DNA from: a bacterium D16-56
GTDB taxonomy: Bacteria > Bacillota > Clostridia > Lachnospirales > Lachnospiraceae
Reading direction: 5' to 3'
NCBI GenBank assembly: GCA_003611875.1
Contig: RAYY01000017.1
Location: forward strand, 1-64,000
DNA length: 64,000 nt
Numbering within the stretch: position 1 is the first letter of the stretch; every line of letters begins with the position of its first letter. Below, one piece after another: positions 1-9,002 of this stretch. The notes beneath the pieces were generated by a model that had not been told where the DNA came from, did not search any database, and saw only the letters and a program-made list of their open reading frames with translations. Position numbers and translations under genes: made by a program.

Positions 1-341
1 TCGTTGTTGGCTTCTTCAGCAGCAACTCGTTTATCTTATCATATCTTGCGAAGTTTGTCAACAACTTTTTTTATTTTTTTTCGGAAGTTTTTATCTCGTT
101 TTTTCCGAACCACCATTTCCTTGGTGGAGCTTAAATATACCATGACTTGAGAATAATGTCAAGAGATTTGTGTGATTTTTTTAAACAATTTTTTTGATTT
201 TCTTGAAGGTACTAAATATGGCGTTTTTTCTGAATTTCATCTATATTTAGTGGTATAAAAATCCATCTGAAGGTTCCGAAAAGAATGAATTGATGCAATT
301 CTGTAAATAGCAGATGTAATTACATCAATTCAAAATGATTC
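1..341. other. Non-coding left edge
   Basis: No credible reading frame. The stretch is AT-rich with several T runs. A short hairpin lies near 110-127 (CCACCA and TGGTGG arms), and a partly palindromic stretch near 290-335 carries ATTGATG and CATCAAT arms. These may be transcription ends for genes on either side, but nothing identifies an RNA gene. Confidence 0.4.
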
Positions 342-1049
342 TTATCTCAGACTTCGAAGAAGGTTTATAAAAATCCAGTTGATTAAATTGTTCTGATATA
401 AAAAAGTCAGCCATACGCTTTGCTGAATCTCTCCCAATACTGCCATGGCCCATCCTGTCTGTGAACAAAGGTCTGCCAACACACATCCAGTCCATAGAAA
501 TATCAATCCCTGTATTCCACCTAACAACGCTCCTGCCAGCTGGTTAATACCAGACAAAATCGGAAGTCTGGCAATCAAATCCAACCAGCGTATTATAATA
601 CGGATTGCCAAATTTACCACGATAAAGAGAATCATGCCTCCTACCATATTTAAAATCATGTTTGTCAGGTACATCCCCACATATTCCAAAAAGGTGTCTA
701 CCCCTAAAAGACGATAAATCTCACTATTATTATTTTCCAGAAGAATATCTTCCATCTGTCTTGGAAGCTTTAACTGCTCAATGGCCGTTCTTTGGTAGGA
801 AGGCTGCCATATTTCATCAGAACCTTCGGAAAATCCTGCAGCATCTGCCAAAGCATTTTCAATTGTATGATGAAGCTGTGTGTTTTCTCTAATATATGTG
901 GTGATATAGGGTGCTGTCATTCGAACAATGCCAATACTTAATATTAATGCAAGCAGATTAACGGACATACGCAGAAAGCCCCGATAATGCCCATACAGCA
1001 CCATTGCAAGCAAAAAAATTCCGGCTGAAATTGACAGCCAGTGTCCCAT
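342..1049 (-). CDS. CvpA family membrane protein
   Basis: Integral membrane protein of about 235 residues resembling the CvpA (colicin V production) family, whose biochemical role is poorly defined. Visible features are an N-terminal hydrophobic segment followed by a second one containing the family-like YGHYRGFLR turn, a polar middle region (about residues 60-120) and two long hydrophobic helices near the C-terminus with a glycine-rich GALLGGIQG motif. The start chosen is the second of two tandem ATGs, because GGAGG lies five bases upstream of it; 1052 is the alternative. It is isolated on the minus strand, with a repeat-rich intergenic region upstream. Family assignment rests on topology and motif likeness. 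Confidence 0.7.
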   Translation of the reverse strand: MGHWLSISAGIFLLAMVLYGHYRGFLRMSVNLLALILSIGIVRMTAPYITTYIRENTQLHHTIENALADAAGFSEGSDEIWQPSYQRTAIEQLKLPRQMEDILLENNNSEIYRLLGVDTFLEYVGMYLTNMILNMVGGMILFIVVNLAIRIIIRWLDLIARLPILSGINQLAGALLGGIQGLIFLWTGCVLADLCSQTGWAMAVLGEIQQSVWLTFLYQNNLINWIFINLLRSLR

Positions 1050-1110
1050 CATTTCCTCCATTTCTGTGCATATTTTAAAGCACAAACAAATATGGGCGAA
1101 ACATTATTTC

Positions 1111-1440
1111 ACCCTAACACAGCGTTGCCTAAATTTTGACGAATCTCTCACCTGCTGTCAGCGCTAAGCACATCTGCGAAGCTAGTACAGCCTTGCCTAA
1201 ATTCCGGTGAATAAATCACCCGCTGTCAGCGCCATCTGCACACCTGCGAAGCTAGACGCAGGCACCACTACGCCGTCGCTTCGCAGACGCACAGCTGACA
1301 CCGATATCACACAATTTATTCACCGAAATTTAAGCAATGCTGTACTAGTCGTAGGTTCACTATGCCATCACTTCGCAAACACACATCTAACACGGATATC
1401 AAGTAATTGATTCACCGAAATTTAAACCATGCTCTACTAA
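1111..1440. repeat. Four copies of a ~75-bp repeat, two direct and two inverted
   Basis: Two copies on the plus strand (about 1116-1182 and 1183-1252) and two inverted copies (about 1275-1346 and 1357-1440). Shared blocks include TTGCCTAAATT, GGTGAATAAAT, GCTGTCAGCGC and CTGCGAAGCTAG. The inverted copies read back the same blocks in reverse complement order. Related pieces occur in other intergenic gaps of the window: GTACAGCGTTGCCGAAATTT near 35422 and AAATCACCTGCTGTCAGC near 40448. This is a dispersed non-coding repeat family; copies can fold into a long stem. No coding capacity is supported. Confidence 0.7.
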
Positions 1441-1768
1441 TCTCCATAAAGCTATTTTAATTAATTCAACATTCCCACACCAGAACATATTTGAAAATCA
1501 TTCCTGTCACTTGCAAGCCCATCTTCGTGATATACTGGTATATCCCCAAAGTCCAAGATGCATTTGGCGCTTATATTTGGTTCTTATTCACTCAACACAG
1601 CCTATTCTCCTCCTTCACCAGGCACAAATCCTCCCATTAGGATTCCGATGATATTCAAAATGCAACACCTAAAATGTAACACTTAAATAACAAAAAGCAT
1701 TTAGGCAAAAACATTTTGGGAGAAAACATTTTCAAACATGTGCTGGTTGGCAAACAACAAAAAATCCT
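1441..1768. other. Intergenic, nothing recognised
   Basis: A gap of 328 bases between the repeat cluster and the 3' end of the Cof phosphatase gene. It is AT-rich and contains short tandem similarity near 1660-1700 (AAAATGCAACACCTAAAATGT). No gene, RNA or clear terminator is visible. Confidence 0.4.
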
Positions 1769-2608
1769 TCATAGCGATTCAGACTTCCACAGCAGCTTTT
1801 CCAATGCAGCAGCCACCCCGTCCTCATCATTTGTGACAGTAATATAATCCGCCTCTGCTTTTAGGCATTCCTCAGCATTTCCCATAGCAACACCGATACC
1901 AGCCTTGCGTATCAGGGTTATATCATTTTCCCCATCACCGAACCCCATGGTCTGTGACATTTCAATCCCCAAATGCCCAGCCAGGCGTTCTAGCGCTTCT
2001 CCTTTTGCGGCTCCCGGCGCATTGATCTCCAAATTATTCGCAAAGGAGGCGCTGACTACGACATCCCCTCGTTCCAACAGGACATTCCGTACACGAAGCC
2101 GTTCCTGCGGATCACCAAAAAAATAGTTGATCTTTTCTACCGGCATTGCCTGCCTTGTTATTTCCTCTATGACATCCGGAACTATCTTGCGGGTTGATCG
2201 AATCATCGTTTGAAGCGATGGGGAAATCCCATATTCCTCCATATGGTCCATAAATCTGGCTTCCCCCAGCCCTTTTCCCTCCACATAAACGTCATACATG
2301 GTCCGAAAACCTGCACCCAGCTTCAAAAGCTCTGCTGCCTGCTTCCAGCTCATTTTCCGCTCATCCAGCACCAGACGCTTCTGTACATCCTCCACCACTG
2401 CTCCGTTAACGGTAATGGCATAATGGATCCCTGGCAAATCCCGGATAAAGTCTGGAACTCCCTGCCAGATCCGCCCGGTACAGGGTACGATCTCTATACC
2501 ATGCCGCATACATTCCATCAGAGCTTCTTCGTTTCTTGGACTCAGACATTTTTTGCTGTCTAAAAGCGTTCCGTCTAAATCCAGGGCAATTAATCGTATA
2601 TTTTTCAT
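1769..2608 (-). CDS. Cof-type HAD-IIB sugar-phosphate phosphatase
   Basis: Cytosolic haloacid-dehalogenase phosphatase of the Cof/IIB subfamily, which hydrolyses small phosphorylated metabolites; substrates vary and cannot be predicted. All four HAD motifs are visible: the DLDGTLLD nucleophile motif at residues 10-17, PCTGR in motif II (about 42-46), a lysine before the C-terminal domain (AAKGEAL), and GDGENDITL for motif IV. Length (279 aa) is normal. It lies 17 bases downstream of the TPR-protein gene on the same strand, so the two are probably cotranscribed. The ribosome site is weak, which fits translation from an operon. Confidence 0.88.
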   Translation of the reverse strand: MKNIRLIALDLDGTLLDSKKCLSPRNEEALMECMRHGIEIVPCTGRIWQGVPDFIRDLPGIHYAITVNGAVVEDVQKRLVLDERKMSWKQAAELLKLGAGFRTMYDVYVEGKGLGEARFMDHMEEYGISPSLQTMIRSTRKIVPDVIEEITRQAMPVEKINYFFGDPQERLRVRNVLLERGDVVVSASFANNLEINAPGAAKGEALERLAGHLGIEMSQTMGFGDGENDITLIRKAGIGVAMGNAEECLKAEADYITVTNDEDGVAAALEKLLWKSESL

Positions 2609-2625
2609 GCAAGTAATATTCTTTC

Positions 2626-4818
2626 TTAGATAAAATGTTCTTCTTTTAAAATTAACAACCCGTCTTTGTTGTATTTGGACGTGAAAATCCCTTTGATGGC
2701 TTTTCCCAAAGAGGGTTTTTCTGCCCTGTCTGCCGCTTCCTCAATCAATGCTTCTGCATTCTCCTTCGTCAGACGAAGACCATCCTCCTCCATGATTTCA
2801 ATTCGTTCGTATAATGCCAGCATGCTTTTTCCTGTAATGCTGCAGTCAATATCAGAAGCATACTGACATGCGTACTGTGCAAATTCATCAATATCCATCT
2901 CATCCTCTGAACGTTCGGGATCTACATAAATATCCTCACCGTCTGGAGCCCGCATTGCCTGATCCCGCACTGGAACTACCCGCCTGACAGGACGGTCGTC
3001 GATCTCCTGTGGTTCCTCCTCTATTTGATCCATACCATATACAGATTCGTTTGCCAATTCATCCTCAGGCGCATCATAGCCTGTATACAGTGAAGAAGTA
3101 GTCTGCGGCATGCTTTCCTCAGGTACATGGTAGCCCTCGTACATGGATGTCTCCATCGGCTCATCTCTTTCCAAAGTCCCATATCCATTATAATCCGGCG
3201 CTGCCGTCTGGGCTGCAGGATTTTCGGCCATAGCATATGGGTCATATGGCGCTGATTCCTCCGGATAGGCTGGCTCCGGGTAGGTTTCTTCTGAATATGC
3301 CTCCTCCGGGTATACCTCTACCGGCACCTCCACCACATCCTCCTCTCTGATAAATTCAAACCATTCAGCTAAGGATGAATGTCTCCTTTCCAGCATCTCA
3401 ATTTGTTTGGGATTATCAATCAGCACCACTCTCATGCCTGTATTGTCTCGGCTCATCAGGCGTTCCAGCTCTCCAATGGTGCCTGGATCCAGGTCCCCGG
3501 CTTCCTCTACCATCAAATCCTTGCCTGCCAGCTTTTCCGCACTTGCTAAAACTCCGCGTCTGTTTAAGCCTGACCCGGTGATTTTAGCCACAGGATTCTT
3601 GATGCCAGTAAATTGCCGTACCTGGCGCAGAGCTTCCACAGCAATATCGATTCCTTTTTCTGGAGTCCGTGCTTCAATCATCAAATGAATCGCCCGTCTG
3701 TTTGCTCTTGAGGTCTGTCCTTGGGGTGCATCGGCCTCCTGATAGGCTGGAGCAGCATCCTCCTGTACGGGTTTCCTGAATGCCGGCTGTACTGGGCTTT
3801 GCTGCCGAAGCTCCCCTCCTGCACGCCGGATATCTCCGATCACCCGGGTCTTTCCCATCTCGTCATCTTCATAAGGTTCTGGGTCAATGCGGGATAATTC
3901 CCTGGCCAGATGCTCCTCTGCTTCTGCCTGCTGGACCTCTGCCACCAAATCATCATCTGCATACGAGGTCTGGCGGACCACTTCTAATGGAGGTCTTTTC
4001 TTTTCCTCTGCTGTCGGCAGCTTCTCAAAGCTCTCCGGTTCGGGCGCCGCAGGTGCTTTCAGCCTCACCGGCGCTCGAACCGGTTCCTGGATCGGTTCTT
4101 GGGTTAGTTCCTGAGCTGGTTCCTGAGTTGGTTCCTGGACGTATTCTTCCTCCTCGTCATTTTCCTCATCAAAGGAAAGCTCTACCCGCCGCAGTTTTTC
4201 CTCGTATTTCTCCCGATTATCCACCAAATCCATCTGATATTTGCTTAAAGGAGCATGCTGAAGCTTTAATTCAATCGCTTTATCCACATATTTTCCAAGG
4301 CCAAACATCAGTGTAATGCGGTCACAGGTGCTGATGCAGTGAGCCGCATCACCACTTTCATGATACAAAAGCGCCAACTCATACAGCCATTTCTCATCTA
4401 GTTCCTCTGCCGTATAGCTCTCTAAGGAGTGAATCTGCTGTTCTACAGGAGCCTTTTTCTCCTTTAAAACCATATATCGAAGCAAATATTGGCGGGGGTC
4501 GTCTCCAGCCAAATCACAAAATTCCCGATAATAATCCTCTGCCTCCTGCGTACTGCCCTCCTTTAGTGCCAGTTCTGTCAGCTTATAGAGAAGGCGCTTG
4601 CCAATAGGGGCACGTTCAAATGCCATCAGCAGAATTGCCTTGGCATTCCCGTAATCTTTGTTTTTCTCATATACCTGAGAAACCATGGAAAGCAGGTTAG
4701 CATTGGGAACCCGGCTCCAGTCTATGTTATCTGCAATCTTTTTTGCAGTTGCATAATCGCCCCTGTTTACCATTTTTCGTATTTGATCGACCTTGAGATT
4801 AAACTCGTATTTATCCAT
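2626..4818 (-). CDS. TPR-like acidic multidomain protein, unknown function
   Basis: A 730-residue cytosolic protein with no signal peptide. Residues 1-200 are helical repeats like tetratricopeptides. About 205-360 is a low-complexity acidic and proline-rich linker (repeated QEP/QEPT units). About 370-490 is a folded domain starting RRAIHLMIEARTPEKGIDIA, reminiscent of the ATPase-associated region of CbbX-type AAA proteins but without a visible P-loop. Then comes a tyrosine/glutamate/proline-rich linker (PEEAYSEETYPEPAYPEE style) and a conserved helical C-terminus. The start is ATG 4818, preceded by AAGGAT; an upstream in-frame ATG at 4836 is less likely. It sits between recR and the Cof gene on the same strand. 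I do not recognise a function. Confidence 0.75.
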   Translation of the reverse strand: MDKYEFNLKVDQIRKMVNRGDYATAKKIADNIDWSRVPNANLLSMVSQVYEKNKDYGNAKAILLMAFERAPIGKRLLYKLTELALKEGSTQEAEDYYREFCDLAGDDPRQYLLRYMVLKEKKAPVEQQIHSLESYTAEELDEKWLYELALLYHESGDAAHCISTCDRITLMFGLGKYVDKAIELKLQHAPLSKYQMDLVDNREKYEEKLRRVELSFDEENDEEEEYVQEPTQEPAQELTQEPIQEPVRAPVRLKAPAAPEPESFEKLPTAEEKKRPPLEVVRQTSYADDDLVAEVQQAEAEEHLARELSRIDPEPYEDDEMGKTRVIGDIRRAGGELRQQSPVQPAFRKPVQEDAAPAYQEADAPQGQTSRANRRAIHLMIEARTPEKGIDIAVEALRQVRQFTGIKNPVAKITGSGLNRRGVLASAEKLAGKDLMVEEAGDLDPGTIGELERLMSRDNTGMRVVLIDNPKQIEMLERRHSSLAEWFEFIREEDVVEVPVEVYPEEAYSEETYPEPAYPEESAPYDPYAMAENPAAQTAAPDYNGYGTLERDEPMETSMYEGYHVPEESMPQTTSSLYTGYDAPEDELANESVYGMDQIEEEPQEIDDRPVRRVVPVRDQAMRAPDGEDIYVDPERSEDEMDIDEFAQYACQYASDIDCSITGKSMLALYERIEIMEEDGLRLTKENAEALIEEAADRAEKPSLGKAIKGIFTSKYNKDGLLILKEEHFI

Positions 4819-5029
4819 TCTTTCGCATCCTTTCATTTTTCATTGATTCCCGCAAAATACCGTTATGCCGTAATCGCTCAGACAGGTCTGCCCACCACGC
4901 TGACCATGCAAACATGTGACAGCAAAGGGCAGTTCATCGCCACAGACGATGTTCAATAACCTGCACCTAACCATTCATGCTGTCTGAGTGCTACGTTTCA
5001 ACATTGCGGAAAATGCGAACTAAACCATA

Positions 5030-5626
5030 TCACAACTCTACACGTCCCTCCAAGGCCCGCAGCAAAGTCACTTCATCTATATATTCCAGGTCGCCGCCTA
5101 CCGGTACGCCGCTGGCAATCCGACTGACCCGGATCCCCGTGGGCTTTACCAGCTTACTGATATACATAGCGGTCGTTTCTCCTTCTAAGCTGGAGTTGGT
5201 AGCAATGATAACCTCCCGCACTTCCCCCTGAAGCCGCTGCATCAGCTCCTTTAAGCGAATGTCGCCGGGACCGATTCCCAGCATGGGAGAAATAGCTCCA
5301 TGAAGTACATGGTAAACACCCTCGTACTTACCGGTTTTTTCATACGCCGCCAGATCCCTGGTATTTTCCACAACCATAATCATTCCATGATCTCGTCTCT
5401 TACTGCCGCAGATCGGACATATTTCCTGATCTGTTAACGTAAAACATTCCTTGCAGTAGCAGATATTAGCTTTTGCACTGGTCATAGCCCCTGCCAAGCG
5501 CTCTACCTGCTCCTGCGGCATATTAATAATGTGAAATGCCAGGCGCTGCGCAGATTTACTCCCTACGCCTGGCAATTTTGATAATTCTTCAATTAATTTT
5601 GTTATCTGACTACTATAATAATCCAT
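5030..5626 (-). CDS. recR: Recombination mediator protein RecR
   Basis: RecR helps load RecA onto single-stranded DNA in the RecFOR gap-repair pathway. The 198-residue protein has the N-terminal helix-hairpin-helix ([18 protein letters not shown]), the four-cysteine zinc finger ([18 protein letters not shown]) and a Toprim domain starting at [15 protein letters not shown]. Length is exactly typical. The start codon lies two bases after the ybaB stop, so translation is probably coupled. The dnaX-ybaB-recR order is the classic conserved cluster. Confidence 0.97.
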   Translation of the reverse strand: MDYYSSQITKLIEELSKLPGVGSKSAQRLAFHIINMPQEQVERLAGAMTSAKANICYCKECFTLTDQEICPICGSKRRDHGMIMVVENTRDLAAYEKTGKYEGVYHVLHGAISPMLGIGPGDIRLKELMQRLQGEVREVIIATNSSLEGETTAMYISKLVKPTGIRVSRIASGVPVGGDLEYIDEVTLLRALEGRVEL

Positions 5627-5627
5627 C

Positions 5628-5981
5628 TTAGAACGGGAACCCTCCGCCTAAACCTCCAAGACCGCCGCTAAGCTTTGCCATAGCAGCCGCAGAATCCTCC
5701 TCTGCTGCACGCAGTGCTTCGTTGGTGGCAGCCACAATCAGATCCTGCAGCATTTCCATATCATCCGGATCCACCACTTCCTCGGAAAGCTGCACGGACA
5801 CCACCTCTTTTTTGCCGGAAACAGTTACAGACACAGCCCCTCCGCCTGCAGATGCAGTGTACCGCTTTTCCTCCAGCTCCTGCTTTGCTTCCTCCATTTG
5901 TCTCTGCATTCTTTGGGCCTGTTTCATCAGATTATTCATATTTCCCGGCATTCCGCCAGGAAATCCGCCACGTTTTGCCAT
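5628..5981 (-). CDS. YbaB/EbfC nucleoid-associated protein
   Basis: Small DNA-binding protein of 117 residues that forms dimers and coats DNA. Seen: a glycine/asparagine/methionine-rich N-terminus, a long charged helix ([20 protein letters not shown]) and the [20 protein letters not shown] strand region typical of YbaB, then a glycine-rich tail. It lies between dnaX (37 bases upstream) and recR (two bases downstream) on the same strand, the standard context for this family. Confidence 0.95.
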   Translation of the reverse strand: MAKRGGFPGGMPGNMNNLMKQAQRMQRQMEEAKQELEEKRYTASAGGGAVSVTVSGKKEVVSVQLSEEVVDPDDMEMLQDLIVAATNEALRAAEEDSAAAMAKLSGGLGGLGGGFPF

Positions 5982-6018
5982 GATGCCCTCCTTTTTCTTG
6001 TCCCTGCTTTATTTTAAA

Positions 6019-7680
6019 TTAATCCTCTACTTCAATCTCCATATGAACCGCATTTTTCAGCTCCTCATCGCTGACATAAATTTGGTTCATTTGTTCGCCT
6101 GTCTCTCTTTTTCGAACTTTAAAATACAATTCTTTCCCATAATGCTCCTGCACATAATCCTCCAACGCCCCAATCACTGTGGGACGGCTTCCAATGGCAT
6201 AACTGTCCTCACTGGAAAACACCACGCACAGGCAGCTCTCACCGCCCGGCTCCACGATCGTCTCCCGAAAGGCCGGACGGATAGCTCCTCCCAATTCGCG
6301 CACAATCTTTCCCCAATCCCGGCGGATCAGATTCAGATCCTCAAGCTGTGCCTTGGGAATCGCCACCTTCGGTGCCGTCTTACCTGCCGGCTGATTTCCC
6401 GCTCCGAAGCCCACTGATGTTTCGGCACTGCCGGCACCGGCCGGAGAAGACGGCAAAGCGCCGGGGACCGTCTGTCCAAGCTGTACTGCCAGGCTCTGAA
6501 TCACTTCCGGGGATACAGCAGCATTCCCTTCCTCTATCCGTTCCTCCAGTTCTCCAAGCCTTTGCAAAACCGAATCCAGATTCTGTTCCATCTGAGGCTT
6601 TGTCAGCCGGATCAGAGCCATCTCGATCAATACCCGCTTCTGGGATGCGTACCGAAGCTGGCTGGACAAGTCAGAGAAAACACGGATAAATCGCATCAGG
6701 GTATCTTCATCAATCATCTTTGCCTCTTCCCGAAGCTGTCGCAGGTTATCCTCTGACATATCCAGCATGTTTTCTGCATCCTCCGCAGTCTTTAAAATCA
6801 GCAGATTCCGCAGATACCAGATAAAATCCGTGACAAACTGGCCCAGCTCTCGTCCCTGAACCACCATTTCCTCCAGCTTTCGAATACAAAAGCTAGTCTC
6901 TTTTGCAAAGACAGCCCTGAGCAGCTCACTGAATATAGAAGAGTCAACAGCACCTAACACCTCCAGCACATTGTCATAAGTAAGACAGTCCCCATAATGA
7001 AACGCCACACACTGATCCAACAGGCTTAATGCGTCTCTCATAGAACCGTCCGCTGCCTTTGCCACATAGGCCAGGGCCCGCTCCTCAGCCTCAATGCCCT
7101 CAGCCTTTGTAAGCTCCCTCAGCCGAGCGCCCAGTGTCTCGGCTGAAATTCTCTTAAAGTCATATCTCTGACAACGTGACAGCACGGTAATAGGTATTTT
7201 GTTAACCTCTGTGGTTGCCAGGATAAAAATCACATAGGACGGCGGTTCTTCCAAGGTCTTTAAAAGTGCGTTAAAAGCACCTGTAGAAAGCATATGCACT
7301 TCGTCAATAATATACACCCGGTACTTTCCCTCTGTAGGCGGATACTGTACCTGTTCCCGGATTTCCCGGATATTTTCCACACCATTATTAGATGCCGCGT
7401 CAATCTCCACCACATTCATGGAGCTTCCCTGGGCAATTCCCCTGCAGAGCTCACATTCATTGCATGGACTGCCATCCACAGGATGTTCGCAGTTAACTGC
7501 CCGCGCAAAAATTTTAGCAATACTGGTCTTGCCGGTACCCCTTGTTCCGCAGAACAGATACGCATGGCCAATGCGCTCAGCCTCAATTTGATTTTTCAAT
7601 GTCTGCACAATATGGTCCTGCCCCTTTACATCTGCAAATGCAGCCGGCCGCCATTTGCGGTACAGTGCGGTATATGACAT
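6019..7680 (-). CDS. dnaX: DNA polymerase III subunit gamma/tau
   Basis: Clamp-loader ATPase subunit of the replicase. Walker A GTRGTGKTS is at residues 45-53, the zinc-binding cysteines at 64, 73, 76 and 79, and Walker B DEVH at 126-129, followed by the SRC-type sensor region (VLSRCQRYDFKRI). The last 170 residues, with an alanine/glycine/proline-rich linker around 410-440, correspond to the tau-specific region. At 553 residues it is a full gamma/tau protein. GGGAG eight bases before ATG 7680 supports the start. It heads the dnaX-ybaB-recR operon. Confidence 0.97.
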   Translation of the reverse strand: MSYTALYRKWRPAAFADVKGQDHIVQTLKNQIEAERIGHAYLFCGTRGTGKTSIAKIFARAVNCEHPVDGSPCNECELCRGIAQGSSMNVVEIDAASNNGVENIREIREQVQYPPTEGKYRVYIIDEVHMLSTGAFNALLKTLEEPPSYVIFILATTEVNKIPITVLSRCQRYDFKRISAETLGARLRELTKAEGIEAEERALAYVAKAADGSMRDALSLLDQCVAFHYGDCLTYDNVLEVLGAVDSSIFSELLRAVFAKETSFCIRKLEEMVVQGRELGQFVTDFIWYLRNLLILKTAEDAENMLDMSEDNLRQLREEAKMIDEDTLMRFIRVFSDLSSQLRYASQKRVLIEMALIRLTKPQMEQNLDSVLQRLGELEERIEEGNAAVSPEVIQSLAVQLGQTVPGALPSSPAGAGSAETSVGFGAGNQPAGKTAPKVAIPKAQLEDLNLIRRDWGKIVRELGGAIRPAFRETIVEPGGESCLCVVFSSEDSYAIGSRPTVIGALEDYVQEHYGKELYFKVRKRETGEQMNQIYVSDEELKNAVHMEIEVED

Positions 7681-7709
7681 GGATTTTTACTCCCTTTGGT
7701 CTTCCCTGT

Positions 7710-8786
7710 CTACTCGTCCCCAAAGCTGATGCCGACCATCTTTGCTTCTCTGATGATCGAACAGGTCGGATCTACAGTCTTTAGTTTTCCTGCTACCTCC
7801 TGCAACGGTACCGGCACAATCTCATCACCTTTTACCGCTACCATATAGCCATATTTTTTATCTCTTATTAAATTGGCTGCCTCTGCCCCTAAACGGGTGG
7901 AAAGCACACGGTCATAAGGACATGGCTCGCCTCCGCGCTGGGTATGTCCCGGCACAGTGACTCGGACCTCCTGCCCGGTGCGCTCTGTAATCATGGCCCC
8001 AATCTCATATGCCACAGACGGGTATACCATCTGTCCCTTTTTCTTTTCCTTCAGTTCCTTTTTGCTCAGCGCCGCATCTTCCTTGGAAATAGCACCCTCA
8101 GCCACTGCCAAAATGGAAAATCTTTTGCCCTGCCGGTTCCGTTCCTTAAGAGCATTCACCACAACATCTACATCATAGGGAATCTCCGGAAGCAAAATTA
8201 TGTCTGCACCTCCTGCAAGCCCTGAGTGAAGAGTCAGCCATCCTACCTTGTGTCCCATAACCTCTACGATAAATACCCTGCCGTGGGATGCTGCGGTCGT
8301 GTGAATACAGTCAATGGCTGCCGTGGCAACCTCCACCGCGCTCTGGAATCCAAAGGTCATATCCGTACCCCAAAGGTCATTATCAATGGTCTTTGGCAGC
8401 GAAACAATATTCAGGCCTTCCTCTCTCAGCAGATTTGCCGTCTTCTGGCTCCCATTGCCCCCTAAAACCACCAGGCACTCCAGGCGCAGCTTCTTATAGG
8501 TGTGCTTCATGGCCTCCACTTTATCTAATCCAAATTCATCCGGAACACGCATCAGCTTAAAGGGCTGCCGGGATGTGCCGAGAATAGTTCCGCCCTTTGT
8601 CAGGATACCAGAAAAATCAGAAGACTTTAGCATATGATAGTCTGCATAGATCAATCCCTTGTAGCCGTCTTCGAATCCGATAATCTCCACATCATCGTAC
8701 ATTTTATAGAGCGACTTGGCAACACCACGCATGGTTGCGTTTAATGCCTGGCAGTCTCCGCCGCTGGTTAACATTCCTACTCTCAT
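7710..8786 (-). CDS. 6-phosphofructokinase with GGNGS / PKTIDND active site
   Basis: Glycolytic phosphofructokinase of 358 residues. The N-terminal GMLTSGGDCQALN nucleotide loop, the catalytic PKTIDND (131-137), the MGHKVGW substrate loop and the GHTQRGG region near the C-terminus are all visible. Two residues are unusual: the metal-binding loop reads GGNGS (109-113), with Asn where ATP enzymes normally have Asp, and PKTIDND has Lys where classical ATP enzymes have Gly. Lys at that place is known from PPi-dependent and group III enzymes, while the Gly after Asn is ATP-type, so the phosphate donor is uncertain. ATG 8786 is preferred over the in-frame GTG at 8795. A 12-bp inverted repeat lies upstream over the promoter. 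Confidence 0.93.
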   Translation of the reverse strand: MRVGMLTSGGDCQALNATMRGVAKSLYKMYDDVEIIGFEDGYKGLIYADYHMLKSSDFSGILTKGGTILGTSRQPFKLMRVPDEFGLDKVEAMKHTYKKLRLECLVVLGGNGSQKTANLLREEGLNIVSLPKTIDNDLWGTDMTFGFQSAVEVATAAIDCIHTTAASHGRVFIVEVMGHKVGWLTLHSGLAGGADIILLPEIPYDVDVVVNALKERNRQGKRFSILAVAEGAISKEDAALSKKELKEKKKGQMVYPSVAYEIGAMITERTGQEVRVTVPGHTQRGGEPCPYDRVLSTRLGAEAANLIRDKKYGYMVAVKGDEIVPVPLQEVAGKLKTVDPTCSIIREAKMVGISFGDE

Positions 8787-8826
8787 GAAAAACACATCCT
8801 TTCTTTGTATGAGGATATTATGGGTG

Positions 8827-8860
8827 TATAATATCAGACTTCACCCATTCTGATATTATA
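8827..8860 (-). promoter_or_regulatory. Palindrome over the pfk promoter
   Basis: A perfect 12-bp inverted repeat, TATAATATCAGA and TCTGATATTATA, with a 10-base loop. On the minus strand the distal arm contains TATAAT, which has TTGCCC 17 bases upstream as a poor -35 box, so the palindrome overlaps the likely -10 and the start site. Its position fits a repressor operator (a metabolic regulator of glycolysis), but a leader hairpin is also possible. Confidence 0.5.
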
Positions 8861-8914
8861 ATACAACATGGAAATGGGGGCAAGGGAAAATTTGCACCTT
8901 CCCCTCACAAAAAT

Positions 8915-8972
8915 ATAACAGAGACCATATTCAAATTAAGGGCATACTGCCGATGAATACGGTCTCTGTTAT
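8915..8972 (-). terminator. Terminator of the SRP RNA gene
   Basis: Perfect 12-bp arms ATAACAGAGACC and GGTCTCTGTTAT, with a further partial pairing inside the loop. On the minus strand the hairpin is followed by ATTTTTG. It begins 30 bases after the SRP RNA 3' end. Confidence 0.65.
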
Positions 8973-9002
8973 AGGTTGTGTATCCTGTATCATTTTCATT
9001 AA

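Noticed and set aside
1111-1440. CRISPR array
   Set aside because: The repeats are long, imperfect and partly inverted, with no regular spacers and no cas genes in the window.
3780-4316. 178-residue plus-strand frame
   Set aside because: It is antisense to the TPR protein's proline/glutamate-rich linker; no ribosome site and a composition explained by the opposite strand.
5722-6417. 231-residue plus-strand frame over ybaB and dnaX
   Set aside because: Lies opposite two well-identified genes and shows no recognisable protein pattern.
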